Source: Pseudomonadota bacterium (GTDB lineage: Bacteria; Pseudomonadota; Alphaproteobacteria; Sphingomonadales; Sphingomonadaceae). From it: DNA of 12,115 bases. Each line of letters opens with the position of its first letter. Position 1 is the stretch's first letter. Below, piece after piece: positions 5,398 to 12,115 of this stretch. The notes under the pieces were generated by a model. It saw nothing but the letters and a program-made list of their open reading frames with translations. It was not told where the DNA came from and made no database searches. A program made the position numbers and the translations under genes. Location of the stretch: NCBI GenBank assembly GCA_029781465.1, contig JAKOWQ010000429.1, positions 1 to 12,115 on the forward strand, in the 5' to 3' direction.

Positions 5398-6939
5398 ATG
5401 TTCGGACTTCCCATCCTCTCGCTGATGCTGCTGGTCCCGCTGGCCGGCGCGATCGCCTGTCTGCTGGTTGAGGCCAAGGCGGCGCGGACCATCGCGCTGG
5501 TGGCCACCACGGTCGATTTCCTGCTCGGGATCGTGCTGTGGAACCGTTACGAGATTGGCGGGGCGCAGTGGCAGTTCACCGAAAACGCGCCGCTGTTCGC
5601 GGGCTTTGCCTGGAAGCTGGGGATCGACGGCATCGCGCTGATGCTGATCGAGCTTTCGGTGTTCCTGATGCCGATCTGCATCCTTGCCAGCAAGGCGATC
5701 GAAAAGCGCGTGGGCGAATACATGGCCGCCTTCCTGCTGATGGAAGTGCTGATGATCGGCGTCTTCGCAGCGCAGGACTTGTTCCTGTTCTACATCTTCT
5801 TCGAGGCCGGGCTGATCCCGATGTACCTGATCATCGGCATCTGGGGCGGGGCCGAGCGGATCTATGCCAGCTACAAGTTCTTCCTCTACACCCTGCTCGG
5901 ATCGGTGCTGATGCTGATCGCTATGCTGTGGATGGTGAACGAGGCCGGGACGACCGACATCCCCACGCTGATGGCCTACGATTTCCCGGTCGCGGCGCAG
6001 AAGTGGCTGTGGCTGGCCTTTTTCGCCAGCTTCGCGGTGAAGATGCCGATGTGGCCGGTCCACACCTGGCTGCCCGATGCCCACGTTCAGGCCCCTACCG
6101 CCGGTTCGGTGATCCTGGCCGGCGTGCTGCTCAAGATGGGCGGCTACGGCTTCATCCGTTTCAGCCTGCCGATGTTCCCGCAGGCCAGCGCCGACTATGC
6201 CGGGCTGGTTTTCGCGCTGTCGATGGTCGCGGTGGTCTATACCAGCCTGGTCGCTCTGGTGCAGCACGACATGAAGAAGCTGATCGCCTATTCCTCGGTC
6301 GCGCACATGGCGATCGTTACCGTCGGGCTGTTCGCCTTCAACGTCCAGGGCCTTGAAGGCTCGATGGTGGTGATGCTCAGCCACGGGCTGGTTTCGGGCG
6401 CGCTGTTCCTGTGCGTGGGTGTGATCTATGACCGGCTGCACACCCGCGAGATCGCCCGCTACGGCGGCCTTTCGATCAACATGCCCAAATACGCGCTGTT
6501 CTTCATGCTGTTCACCATGGCATCGGTCGGGCTGCCGGGCACGTCCGGCTTCGTCGGCGAGTTCCTCAGCCTTGCGGGGATCTATCAGGTCTCCAGCTGG
6601 GTAACGCTGGTCTGCACCACCGGGATCATCCTCGGCGCGGGCTATATGCTCTACCTCTACCGCCGGGTGGCCTTTGGCGAGCAGAAGAACGCCGATGCCG
6701 CCGCCATGCCCGATCTTGACGCGCGCGAATGGATCATGCTCGCCCCGATCGCTGCGGCGGTGCTGTGGATGGGGGTCTATCCCGAAAGCTTCCTGGCGCC
6801 GATGCGCGCCGATATCGCCGCGCTCGACGCCCGCCTTGCCGCCGCGCGGCCCGAAGGCGATGCCAAGCCCACCGCCGGCCAGCCCAAGGTCGCCGAAGAA
6901 CATGCCGCCCACGGCGCAGCGCCAGAGGGGGCGCACTGA
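5398..6939 (+). CDS. nuoM: NADH-quinone oxidoreductase subunit M (NuoM)
   Basis: NuoM (513 aa) is the middle antiporter-like pump subunit, expected to have fourteen helices. Key residues are visible: E136 (YIFFEAGLIPMYLIIG), K215 (AVKMPMWPVHTWLPDAHV), K246 (GVLLKMGGYG) and E388 (GTSGFVGEFLSL). They match E. coli E144, K234, K265 and E407 by motif. The last 40 or so residues, after the final helix, form an Ala/Pro/Glu/His-rich hydrophilic tail (about 474-513) with no membrane segment. ATG 5398 follows the nuoL stop after a single base and has no clear Shine-Dalgarno, so translation probably depends on reinitiation. Its stop overlaps the nuoN ATG as TGATG. Confidence 0.97.
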   Translation: MFGLPILSLMLLVPLAGAIACLLVEAKAARTIALVATTVDFLLGIVLWNRYEIGGAQWQFTENAPLFAGFAWKLGIDGIALMLIELSVFLMPICILASKAIEKRVGEYMAAFLLMEVLMIGVFAAQDLFLFYIFFEAGLIPMYLIIGIWGGAERIYASYKFFLYTLLGSVLMLIAMLWMVNEAGTTDIPTLMAYDFPVAAQKWLWLAFFASFAVKMPMWPVHTWLPDAHVQAPTAGSVILAGVLLKMGGYGFIRFSLPMFPQASADYAGLVFALSMVAVVYTSLVALVQHDMKKLIAYSSVAHMAIVTVGLFAFNVQGLEGSMVVMLSHGLVSGALFLCVGVIYDRLHTREIARYGGLSINMPKYALFFMLFTMASVGLPGTSGFVGEFLSLAGIYQVSSWVTLVCTTGIILGAGYMLYLYRRVAFGEQKNADAAAMPDLDAREWIMLAPIAAAVLWMGVYPESFLAPMRADIAALDARLAAARPEGDAKPTAGQPKVAEEHAAHGAAPEGAH

Positions 6940-8402
6940 TGGACCTGATGCACTCACTGCGCCTCGTCGCGCCTGAAGAATTGCTCAGCCTGTCCGGGCT
7001 GGCGCTGCTGCTGGCCTCGGCCTGGCTGGGCAGCGCGCGCGCGGCGCGGGTCATCACCTGGCTCAGCGTCGCGGTGCTGGCAGCCTGCACCGTTCTGGTG
7101 CTGCCGGGCCTGTCAAACCCCGCCGGAGCGGACGTGCAGGCGTTCGGCGGGCTCTATTCCGCCGATGCCTTCGCCGCCTTCGCCAAGGTGCTGATCTACA
7201 TCGCCGCCGCCGCGACCCTGGCCGTGGCGCCGCCGTTCCTTGAAAAGGCGGGCGCGGCGCGGGCCGAATACCCGATCCTGGTGCTGTTCGCGGCGATGGG
7301 CATGGGGATCATGGTTTCGGCGCAGAACCTGCTCACGCTCTACATCGGGCTCGAGCTCAACTCGCTGGCCGCCTACGTCCTTGCCGCCTTCCTCAAGACC
7401 GACGAGCGTTCGGCCGAGGCGGGGCTGAAGTATTTCGTGCTTGGCGCGCTCGCCAGCGGCATCCTGCTGTTCGGGATGAGCCTGACCTACGGTTTCACCG
7501 GCACCACCAGCTATGCCGGGATTGCGGCGGCCCTTCAGGGCGGGATCGCCAAGGGCGCGCTGTTCGGGCTGACTTTTGTGCTGGCCGGGCTGGCTTTCAA
7601 GATCAGCGCGGTGCCGTTCCACATGTGGACCCCCGACGTCTACGAGGGCGCGCCCACGCCGGTCACCGCCTTCTTCGCCTCTGCCCCCAAGGTCGCGGCG
7701 CTGGGGCTGACCATGCGGGTGGCGCTTGAGGCCTTCGGAACCCAGGCCGCGGCCTGGCAGCAGATCGTGATCTTCGCCGCGATCGCCTCGATCGTGGTCG
7801 GCGCGCTGGGCGCGATCGGCCAGACCAACCTCAAGCGGCTGCTGGCCTATTCCTCGATCAACAACGTCGGCTTCATCCTGATCGGGCTGGCCGCGGCCAC
7901 CCCGGCGGGCGCCTCGGCGATGCTGGTCTATCTCGCGATCTATGTCGCGATGACTGTTGGTGGCTTCGTCGCGGTGCTGATGCTCAAGGATGGTGAGGGC
8001 AACCAGCTTGAGATGCTGGGCGATGTCGCCGGCCTTTCGCGTACCCGCCCGCTGATCGCGGCGGGGCTGGCGATGGTGATGTTCAGCCTGGCCGGGATCC
8101 CGCCGCTGTTCGGCTTCTGGGGCAAGTTCGTGGTGTTTCAGGCCGCGGTTGAGGCGGGGATGGTTCCGCTTGCCGCGCTGGGCATTGCCGCCTCGGTGAT
8201 CGGCGCCTTCTATTACCTCAAGGTGGTGAAGGTGATGTATTTCGACGATCCGGCGGGCAAGGTCACCGGCCAGAGCGATATGGTCCACGCCGTGCTGCTG
8301 CTGGCCTCGGCGCTGTTCATTTCGCCTGTCGGCTACCTGCTGACCAAGTGCCTGGGCCAGTTCGCCGAAACCGCCGCGGCGGTGCTGTTCGCCGGCGCTT
8401 GA
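6939..8402 (+). CDS. nuoN: NADH-quinone oxidoreductase subunit N (NuoN)
   Basis: NuoN (487 aa) is the antiporter-like subunit closest to NuoK and the last gene of the complex I set. The proton-path residues are present: E139 (LYIGLELNSLAAYVL), K164 (EAGLKYFVLGA), K221 (AFKISAVPFHMW), K251 (SAPKVAALGL) and K396 (FGFWGKFVVFQ). By motif they correspond to E. coli E133, K158, K217, K247 and K395. I chose ATG 6939 because it overlaps the nuoM stop (TGATG) and lies seven bases after AGAGGGGG (6924-6931). The frame is open upstream only as a shadow inside nuoM. Its stop TGA overlaps the proposed birA start as TTGA, with no space for a terminator. Confidence 0.97.
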   Translation: MDLMHSLRLVAPEELLSLSGLALLLASAWLGSARAARVITWLSVAVLAACTVLVLPGLSNPAGADVQAFGGLYSADAFAAFAKVLIYIAAAATLAVAPPFLEKAGAARAEYPILVLFAAMGMGIMVSAQNLLTLYIGLELNSLAAYVLAAFLKTDERSAEAGLKYFVLGALASGILLFGMSLTYGFTGTTSYAGIAAALQGGIAKGALFGLTFVLAGLAFKISAVPFHMWTPDVYEGAPTPVTAFFASAPKVAALGLTMRVALEAFGTQAAAWQQIVIFAAIASIVVGALGAIGQTNLKRLLAYSSINNVGFILIGLAAATPAGASAMLVYLAIYVAMTVGGFVAVLMLKDGEGNQLEMLGDVAGLSRTRPLIAAGLAMVMFSLAGIPPLFGFWGKFVVFQAAVEAGMVPLAALGIAASVIGAFYYLKVVKVMYFDDPAGKVTGQSDMVHAVLLLASALFISPVGYLLTKCLGQFAETAAAVLFAGA

Positions 8403-9118
8403 TCCGCTTCATCCCCGAAACCGGCTCGACCAACGCCGATCTTGCCGCGCGGCTCTCCGCAGGTGAGGCCGTTCCCGAAGGCGAATGGCTGGTGGCAGAC
8501 CGCCAGAGCGCCGGGCGCGGACGCCAGGGGCGGACATGGTTCGACGGCGTCGGCAATTTCATGGGCTCAACCGTGGTGCGGCCCGGGCCTGGCGATCCTC
8601 CGACCGGTACGCTCGCGCTCGTCGCTGGCCTTGCGGTTCACGAAGCCGTGGCGCCGCTGATCGCCCCGCCGCACCGGGCCATGCTCAAATGGCCCAACGA
8701 TGTCATGATTGGCGCCGCCAAGCTGTGCGGGATCCTGCTGGAAGGCGCATCGGGGTGCGTGATCGTGGGGATCGGGGTCAACCTGGCGCAGGCGCCTGCG
8801 GTGGATGGGCGCGAAACGGTGGCGCTTTCCGAATTCGGCCCGGCGCCCGATCGCGATGCTTTCACCGCCAGCCTGGCGCTCCACTTCGACCGTGAGCTGG
8901 AGCGCTGGCGCGCCTTCGGGCTTGAACCGCTGATCCGCCGCTGGCTCGCCGCAGGGCACCCCGAAGGCACCCCGTTGGAGGTGGGAGAGCCCGGAACCGA
9001 GCCGGTGCGGGGCCGCTTTGCGGGCCTGAGCGGCGATGGGGCCTTGCAACTGCTGTTTGCCGACGGCACGAGGCAGACTATTCACGCGGGTGAGGTTCGC
9101 CTCGCACCGGGCAACTGA
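8399..9118 (+). CDS. birA: Biotin--[acetyl-CoA-carboxylase] ligase (BirA/BPL catalytic domain only)
   Basis: This enzyme activates biotin to biotinyl-5'-AMP and attaches it to the lysine of biotin carboxyl carrier proteins such as AccB. Motifs, numbered from TTG 8399, are GSTN (9-12), the nucleotide-binding GRGRQGRTW (39-47), KWPNDVM (97-103), the substrate lysine in KLCGILLE (K108), and IVGIGVNL. A C-terminal SH3-like part ends in GEVRLAPGN. There is no N-terminal helix-turn-helix, so it is a monofunctional (group I) ligase that should not repress biotin genes. The start is uncertain. TTG 8399 overlaps the nuoN stop (TTGA) and gives 239 aa beginning just before the conserved F-x-x-TGSTN. In-frame GTGs at 8387 and 8348 would extend it into nuoN. 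None has a clear ribosome site. Location after nuoN and before coaX is conserved in alphaproteobacteria. Confidence 0.93.
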   Translation: MIRFIPETGSTNADLAARLSAGEAVPEGEWLVADRQSAGRGRQGRTWFDGVGNFMGSTVVRPGPGDPPTGTLALVAGLAVHEAVAPLIAPPHRAMLKWPNDVMIGAAKLCGILLEGASGCVIVGIGVNLAQAPAVDGRETVALSEFGPAPDRDAFTASLALHFDRELERWRAFGLEPLIRRWLAAGHPEGTPLEVGEPGTEPVRGRFAGLSGDGALQLLFADGTRQTIHAGEVRLAPGN

Positions 9119-9133
9119 AGGGAGCTTGCGGGC

Positions 9134-9919
9134 ATGTTGCTGGCGATCGACAATGGCAACACCAACGTCAAATGCGCGCTGGTCGATGGCGCGGGCACGA
9201 TCGTGCAACGCTGGCGCATCGCCACCGATGCCAAGCGCACGGCGGATGAATATGCCGTCTGGCTCGATCAGCTGCTGCGCATGGAGGGTCATTCGCGCAG
9301 TGACGTCGATGCGGTAATCATCGCCACGGTGGTGCCGCGCGCGCTGCACAACCTTCAGGTTCTGGCCGAGAAGTATTTCGGAACCGAGGCCCTGATCGCC
9401 GGGCGCGCGCCGGTCGAATGGGGCATCGCGCTCAAGGTTGACGAGCCGCGCGCGCTGGGGGCGGACCGGGCGGTCAACGCCATCGCCGCGCAGTCGCTCG
9501 AAGCCGGTGACAAGATCGTGATCAGCTTCGGCACCGCGACCACTTTCGATCACATTGGCGCCGACGGGGCCTATCTGGGCGGGTCGATCGCCACCGGAGT
9601 CAGCCTGTCGCTCGATGCGCTCTACAACGCCGCGGCGATGTTGCCGCGCATCGCGATCGAGCCGCCGCCCAATCCCAGCGTGATCGGCCGCGACACTGTG
9701 GGGCAGATGCAGATCGGGATCTATTGGGGCTATGTCAGCATGATCGAGGGGATGATCGCGCGGATGAAGGCGGAGATCGGCCGACCGGTCAAGGTGATCG
9801 CCACGGGCGGGCTGGCCTCGCTGTTCCAGGCGCATGCCGACCTGTTCGACCGGGTTGAGCCCGATCTGACCCTGAAGGGATTGGCCCTGCTCTACGCCAA
9901 CCGGTCTGCCGCACGGTGA
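9134..9919 (+). CDS. coaX: Type III pantothenate kinase (CoaX)
   Basis: CoaX (261 aa) catalyses ATP-dependent phosphorylation of pantothenate, the first step of coenzyme A synthesis. It belongs to the ASKHA fold family and is unrelated to the CoaA type. Diagnostic motifs are the phosphate-binding DNGNTN (6-11), GADR (109-112, with the presumed catalytic Asp111), FGTATTFD (133-139 region), and the C-terminal ATGGLASLF. Length matches the family (about 255-265). The start ATG 9134 has AAGGGAG (9118-9124) nine bases upstream, and the gap from birA is 15 bp. Its stop overlaps the rnj start as GTGA. With birA it forms a cofactor pair. No residue looks abnormal. Confidence 0.96.
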   Translation: MLLAIDNGNTNVKCALVDGAGTIVQRWRIATDAKRTADEYAVWLDQLLRMEGHSRSDVDAVIIATVVPRALHNLQVLAEKYFGTEALIAGRAPVEWGIALKVDEPRALGADRAVNAIAAQSLEAGDKIVISFGTATTFDHIGADGAYLGGSIATGVSLSLDALYNAAAMLPRIAIEPPPNPSVIGRDTVGQMQIGIYWGYVSMIEGMIARMKAEIGRPVKVIATGGLASLFQAHADLFDRVEPDLTLKGLALLYANRSAAR

Positions 9920-11571
9920 AGCCGGGCCTGAAATCGAGCCAGGGGGAGCTCTTGTTCTGCGCGCTCGGCGGATCGGGCGAAATCGGCATGAACGTCAACC
10001 TCTATGGGTGCGACGGCAAGTGGCTGATGGTCGATCTGGGGATGAGCTTCGGATCGAACGAATATCCCGGCACCGAGCTGGTTTTCGCCGACCTCGAATT
10101 CATCGAGGAGCGCCGCAAGGATCTGGTCGGGGTGGTGCTGACCCATGCCCACGAGGACCATATCGGCGCGGTGCCCGATTTTGCGCAGGAACTGGGCGTG
10201 CCGCTTTACGCCACCCCGTTTACCGCGCGTCTGGTGGCCGAAAAGCTTGAGGAAGCCGGGCTGACGAAGGAAGTCGAGCTCACGGTGATCGACCATCTCG
10301 ATCGCTTCGATCTCGGGCCGTTCGGCATCCGCTATGTCCCGCTTGCGCACTCGATCGCCGAGGGTAATGCGCTGCTGATCGAAACGCCCCATGGACGGAT
10401 TTTCCACACCGGGGACTGGAAGCTCGATGACGAGCCGCTCGTCGGCACCCCTGCCACCGCGCAGGAACTGACCGCGATGGGCGATGCCGGGATCGACGTG
10501 CTGGTCTGCGATTCGACCAACGTGTTCAATCCCAAGGCCTCGGGCAGCGAGGGCGCGGTCCGCGAGGCCTTGCTGGCCGAGGTTGCGCGCCATCACGGCA
10601 AGCGGGTGCTGGTTACCACCTTCGCCTCCAACGTTGCCCGCTTGCAGACGCTGGGCGAAGTGGCGCGGGCCAGCAACCGGCGGCTGTGTGTGGCGGGGCG
10701 CTCGCTCGACCGGATCATCCGCACCGGGCAGGCCAGCGGCTATCTGCGCGATCTGCCCGAACGGGTCGATTTCGACACCGCAATGGGGCTGCCGCGCGGC
10801 GAGGTGCTGATTGTCGCCACGGGAGGGCAGGGCGAGCCGCGCGCGGCCCTGGCCCGGATCGCCGAGGATACCCATCCGCTCGCCCTGGAAGCCGGCGACG
10901 CGGTGCTGTTTTCCAGCCGCCAGATCCCCGGCAACGAGATCGCCATCGGGCGGATCCAGAACCGCCTTGCCGCGCGCGACGTGCTGATCGTGACCGACCG
11001 GCAGGCCGATATCCATGTTTCCGGGCACCCCGGGCGGCCCGAGCTCGAAGCGCTTTATGGCTGGCTGCGCCCCAGGGTGCTGGTGCCGGTGCACGGCGAG
11101 GTGCGCCATATGAAGGAGCAGGCCCGCCTTGGCCGCTCGTGCGGGATCGGCAAGGTGGTGGTGCAGGAAAACGGCGATCTGGTGCGTCTGGCGCCGGGCA
11201 AGCCGGGCAAGATCGACGAGGTGCGCGCCGGGCGCCTGATCCTCGATGGCGAGATCATCGCCCCCGCCGATGGCGAGGCGATGGTGATGCGCCGCCGGCT
11301 GGCGGCCAACGGGCTGGTGATCGTGGTGCTGGACGGCAAGGGAAGGGTCCATGTTGAAAGCATCGGGCTGCCGCTCGATGAGGACATGGACGAATTTCTG
11401 GAAGAGGCGCGCGCCGATGTCGCCGCCGCGCTGGCCAGGCTGAAGGGCGGGCAGCGGCATGACCGGGATGTCATCACCGAAGCGGCACGTCTGGCGGCCC
11501 GCCGCGCGGCGCAGCGCTGGTCGGGCAAGAAGCCCCAGGTGCGCGTGATTCTGCCGGAGCACGGGCAATGA
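9916..11571 (+). CDS. rnj: Ribonuclease J (metallo-beta-lactamase / beta-CASP family)
   Basis: RNase J (551 aa) is a zinc-dependent ribonuclease with endonuclease and 5'-to-3' exonuclease activity, used for mRNA turnover and rRNA maturation in the cytoplasm. Metal-binding motifs are complete: HAHEDH (H77, H79, D81, H82), H145, and D167 in HTGDWKLD. The beta-CASP region includes CDSTN (198-202), SSRQIPGNE (333-341) and HVSGHPG (367-373), followed by VHGEVRHMKEQARL (H393, H398). A C-terminal domain completes the usual length of about 550. GTG 9916 overlaps the coaX stop by four bases (GTGA) and has no obvious Shine-Dalgarno, so expression is probably coupled to coaX. The stop overlaps the next gene's ATG. 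This gene order is common in alphaproteobacteria, which carry a single RNase J. Confidence 0.95.
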   Translation: MKPGLKSSQGELLFCALGGSGEIGMNVNLYGCDGKWLMVDLGMSFGSNEYPGTELVFADLEFIEERRKDLVGVVLTHAHEDHIGAVPDFAQELGVPLYATPFTARLVAEKLEEAGLTKEVELTVIDHLDRFDLGPFGIRYVPLAHSIAEGNALLIETPHGRIFHTGDWKLDDEPLVGTPATAQELTAMGDAGIDVLVCDSTNVFNPKASGSEGAVREALLAEVARHHGKRVLVTTFASNVARLQTLGEVARASNRRLCVAGRSLDRIIRTGQASGYLRDLPERVDFDTAMGLPRGEVLIVATGGQGEPRAALARIAEDTHPLALEAGDAVLFSSRQIPGNEIAIGRIQNRLAARDVLIVTDRQADIHVSGHPGRPELEALYGWLRPRVLVPVHGEVRHMKEQARLGRSCGIGKVVVQENGDLVRLAPGKPGKIDEVRAGRLILDGEIIAPADGEAMVMRRRLAANGLVIVVLDGKGRVHVESIGLPLDEDMDEFLEEARADVAAALARLKGGQRHDRDVITEAARLAARRAAQRWSGKKPQVRVILPEHGQ

Positions 11572-11855
11572 AATGGACCTCGGCGCTGGCGATCTATTTC
11601 CTGTTCTGGGTGATGAGCGCGATGTTCGTCCTGCCCTTCGGCGTGCGCACCCACGACGAAGCCGGGATGGAGAAGGTCAAAGGGCAAGCGGACAGCGCCC
11701 CGGCCGATTTCAACCCCCGCCGCATCGCCAAACGAGCCACGCTGCTGTCGCTGGTGCTGTTCGGCCTGTTCTACCTGAACTACACCTTCGGCTGGATCGG
11801 CACCGACGACATCGATTTCTACAAGGGCGGTGAGACCAGCGCGACGAGCAGCTAG
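11568..11855 (+). CDS. DUF1467-type small membrane protein
   Basis: This is a 95-residue protein with two predicted membrane helices, roughly residues 5-26 and 57-77. A hydrophilic segment separates them, and a polar C-terminus rich in Ser, Thr and Asp follows. The FWVMSAMFVLPFGVRT stretch after a KWTSALAIYF start resembles the DUF1467 family of alphaproteobacterial inner-membrane proteins of unknown function. The ATG 11568 overlaps the rnj TGA by four bases (ATGA), with GGAG at 11556-11559 eight bases upstream. Members of this family are often found near rnj in this class. I can assign no function. The stop TAG (11853-11855) overlaps the stop of the convergent gene. Confidence 0.85.
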   Translation: MKWTSALAIYFLFWVMSAMFVLPFGVRTHDEAGMEKVKGQADSAPADFNPRRIAKRATLLSLVLFGLFYLNYTFGWIGTDDIDFYKGGETSATSS

Positions 11856-12115
11856 CCGCGGAGCCGTTCGATGGCCTGGGCAAGGGCGACGTAGAGCTTG
11901 CCCATATCCGATGAGAGCAGCGTCACCCCCAGCGCATGGCCGTCGCGGGTGGAGAGCAACTGGCGCAGCATGGCCTCGAAATCGTGGATGTAGCGGCTGA
12001 CGTGATCGCGAAATTCGCGGTCGTTCTCGTAAAGATTGCTGACCGCGCGCGCCTCGGGATTCTCCAGCAGCCGCACCGCGCGGCGGGTGAAGATCCCGCG
12101 ATCGCCCCTGAGGTA
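11852..12115 (-). CDS. C-terminal fragment of an unrecognised protein, 5' end beyond the window
   Basis: The minus strand is open from the window edge to TAG at 11854-11852, giving 87 codons in phase with the edge. GTG 12076 is only one possible internal start. The residues read YLRGDRGIFTRRAVRLLE onward to GKLYVALAQAIERLRG. They are charged, predicted largely helical, and have no membrane segment or catalytic motif that I recognise. The wording LLSSDMGKLYVALAQAIERL is unusually specific and looks conserved rather than accidental. The codon pattern (GC-rich third positions in this frame) also supports a real gene. It is probably the end of a longer protein, possibly a coiled-coil or scaffold type, but that is a guess. 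It converges on the DUF1467 gene with overlapping stops. Confidence 0.7.
   Translation of the reverse strand, partial: YLRGDRGIFTRRAVRLLENPEARAVSNLYENDREFRDHVSRYIHDFEAMLRQLLSTRDGHALGVTLLSSDMGKLYVALAQAIERLRG

Noticed and set aside
3036..5510. Long open frame (824 codons) on the minus strand opposite nuoK/nuoL, plus similar ones opposite nuoH-J, nuoM, nuoN, coaX and rnj
   Set aside because: These are antisense shadows of GC-rich genes. The products are His/Arg/Gln/Asp-rich without domain character, while the plus-strand proteins have clear complex I and enzyme motifs.
1..12115. A novel defence, mobile or biosynthetic system
   Set aside because: Apart from the unrecognised fragment at the right edge and the DUF1467 gene, every gene has a firm housekeeping assignment. 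No CRISPR repeats, integrase, toxin-antitoxin pair or tRNA is visible.

Overview
The window is a GC-rich, almost gap-free stretch of bacterial chromosome. It carries the 3' half of the operon for respiratory complex I (proton-pumping NADH:quinone oxidoreductase, nuoG to nuoN), followed in the same direction by birA, coaX, an RNase J gene and a small membrane-protein gene of DUF1467 type. The nuo-birA-coaX-rnj order, the DUF1467 partner and two kinds of short palindromic repeat point to an alphaproteobacterium, most likely of the order Sphingomonadales (Sphingomonas, Novosphingobium or Erythrobacter relatives). The assignment rests on gene order and protein character only, since no rRNA gene or other marker lies in the window.

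Region 1 (1-8402) is complex I. It holds the C-terminal end of the peripheral-arm subunit NuoG, the quinone-site subunit NuoH, the two-[4Fe-4S] subunit NuoI, the small membrane subunits NuoJ and NuoK, and the three antiporter-like subunits NuoL, NuoM and NuoN. All the membrane-embedded Lys/Glu residues I checked in NuoK, L, M and N are present, so the pump looks intact. Most junctions are 4-5 bp start/stop overlaps or gaps of 1-12 bp, as expected for translational coupling.

Region 2 (8399-11855) holds biotin protein ligase without a DNA-binding domain, type III pantothenate kinase, ribonuclease J and the DUF1467 protein. These genes are coupled to nuoN and to each other by overlaps or a 15 bp gap. 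No terminator or promoter is visible between nuoN and birA, so the housekeeping cofactor and RNA-decay genes may be co-transcribed with complex I. At the right edge (11852-12115) the C-terminal 87 residues of an unrecognised protein are read on the minus strand, and its stop codon overlaps the stop codon of the plus-strand unit.

The operon is interrupted twice, between nuoG and nuoH (about 200 bp) and between nuoJ and nuoK (about 125 bp). Each gap contains a paired-palindrome REP-like element, and the two belong to different repeat families. In both gaps an open frame begins in an overlap with the upstream stop codon and ends in an overlap with the downstream start codon. In the nuoG-nuoH gap the nuoH Shine-Dalgarno sequence can fold into a small hairpin. 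These junctions are the most interesting part of the window. I see no mobile element, CRISPR array, phage or defence gene, tRNA or rRNA, and no clearly undescribed gene system.
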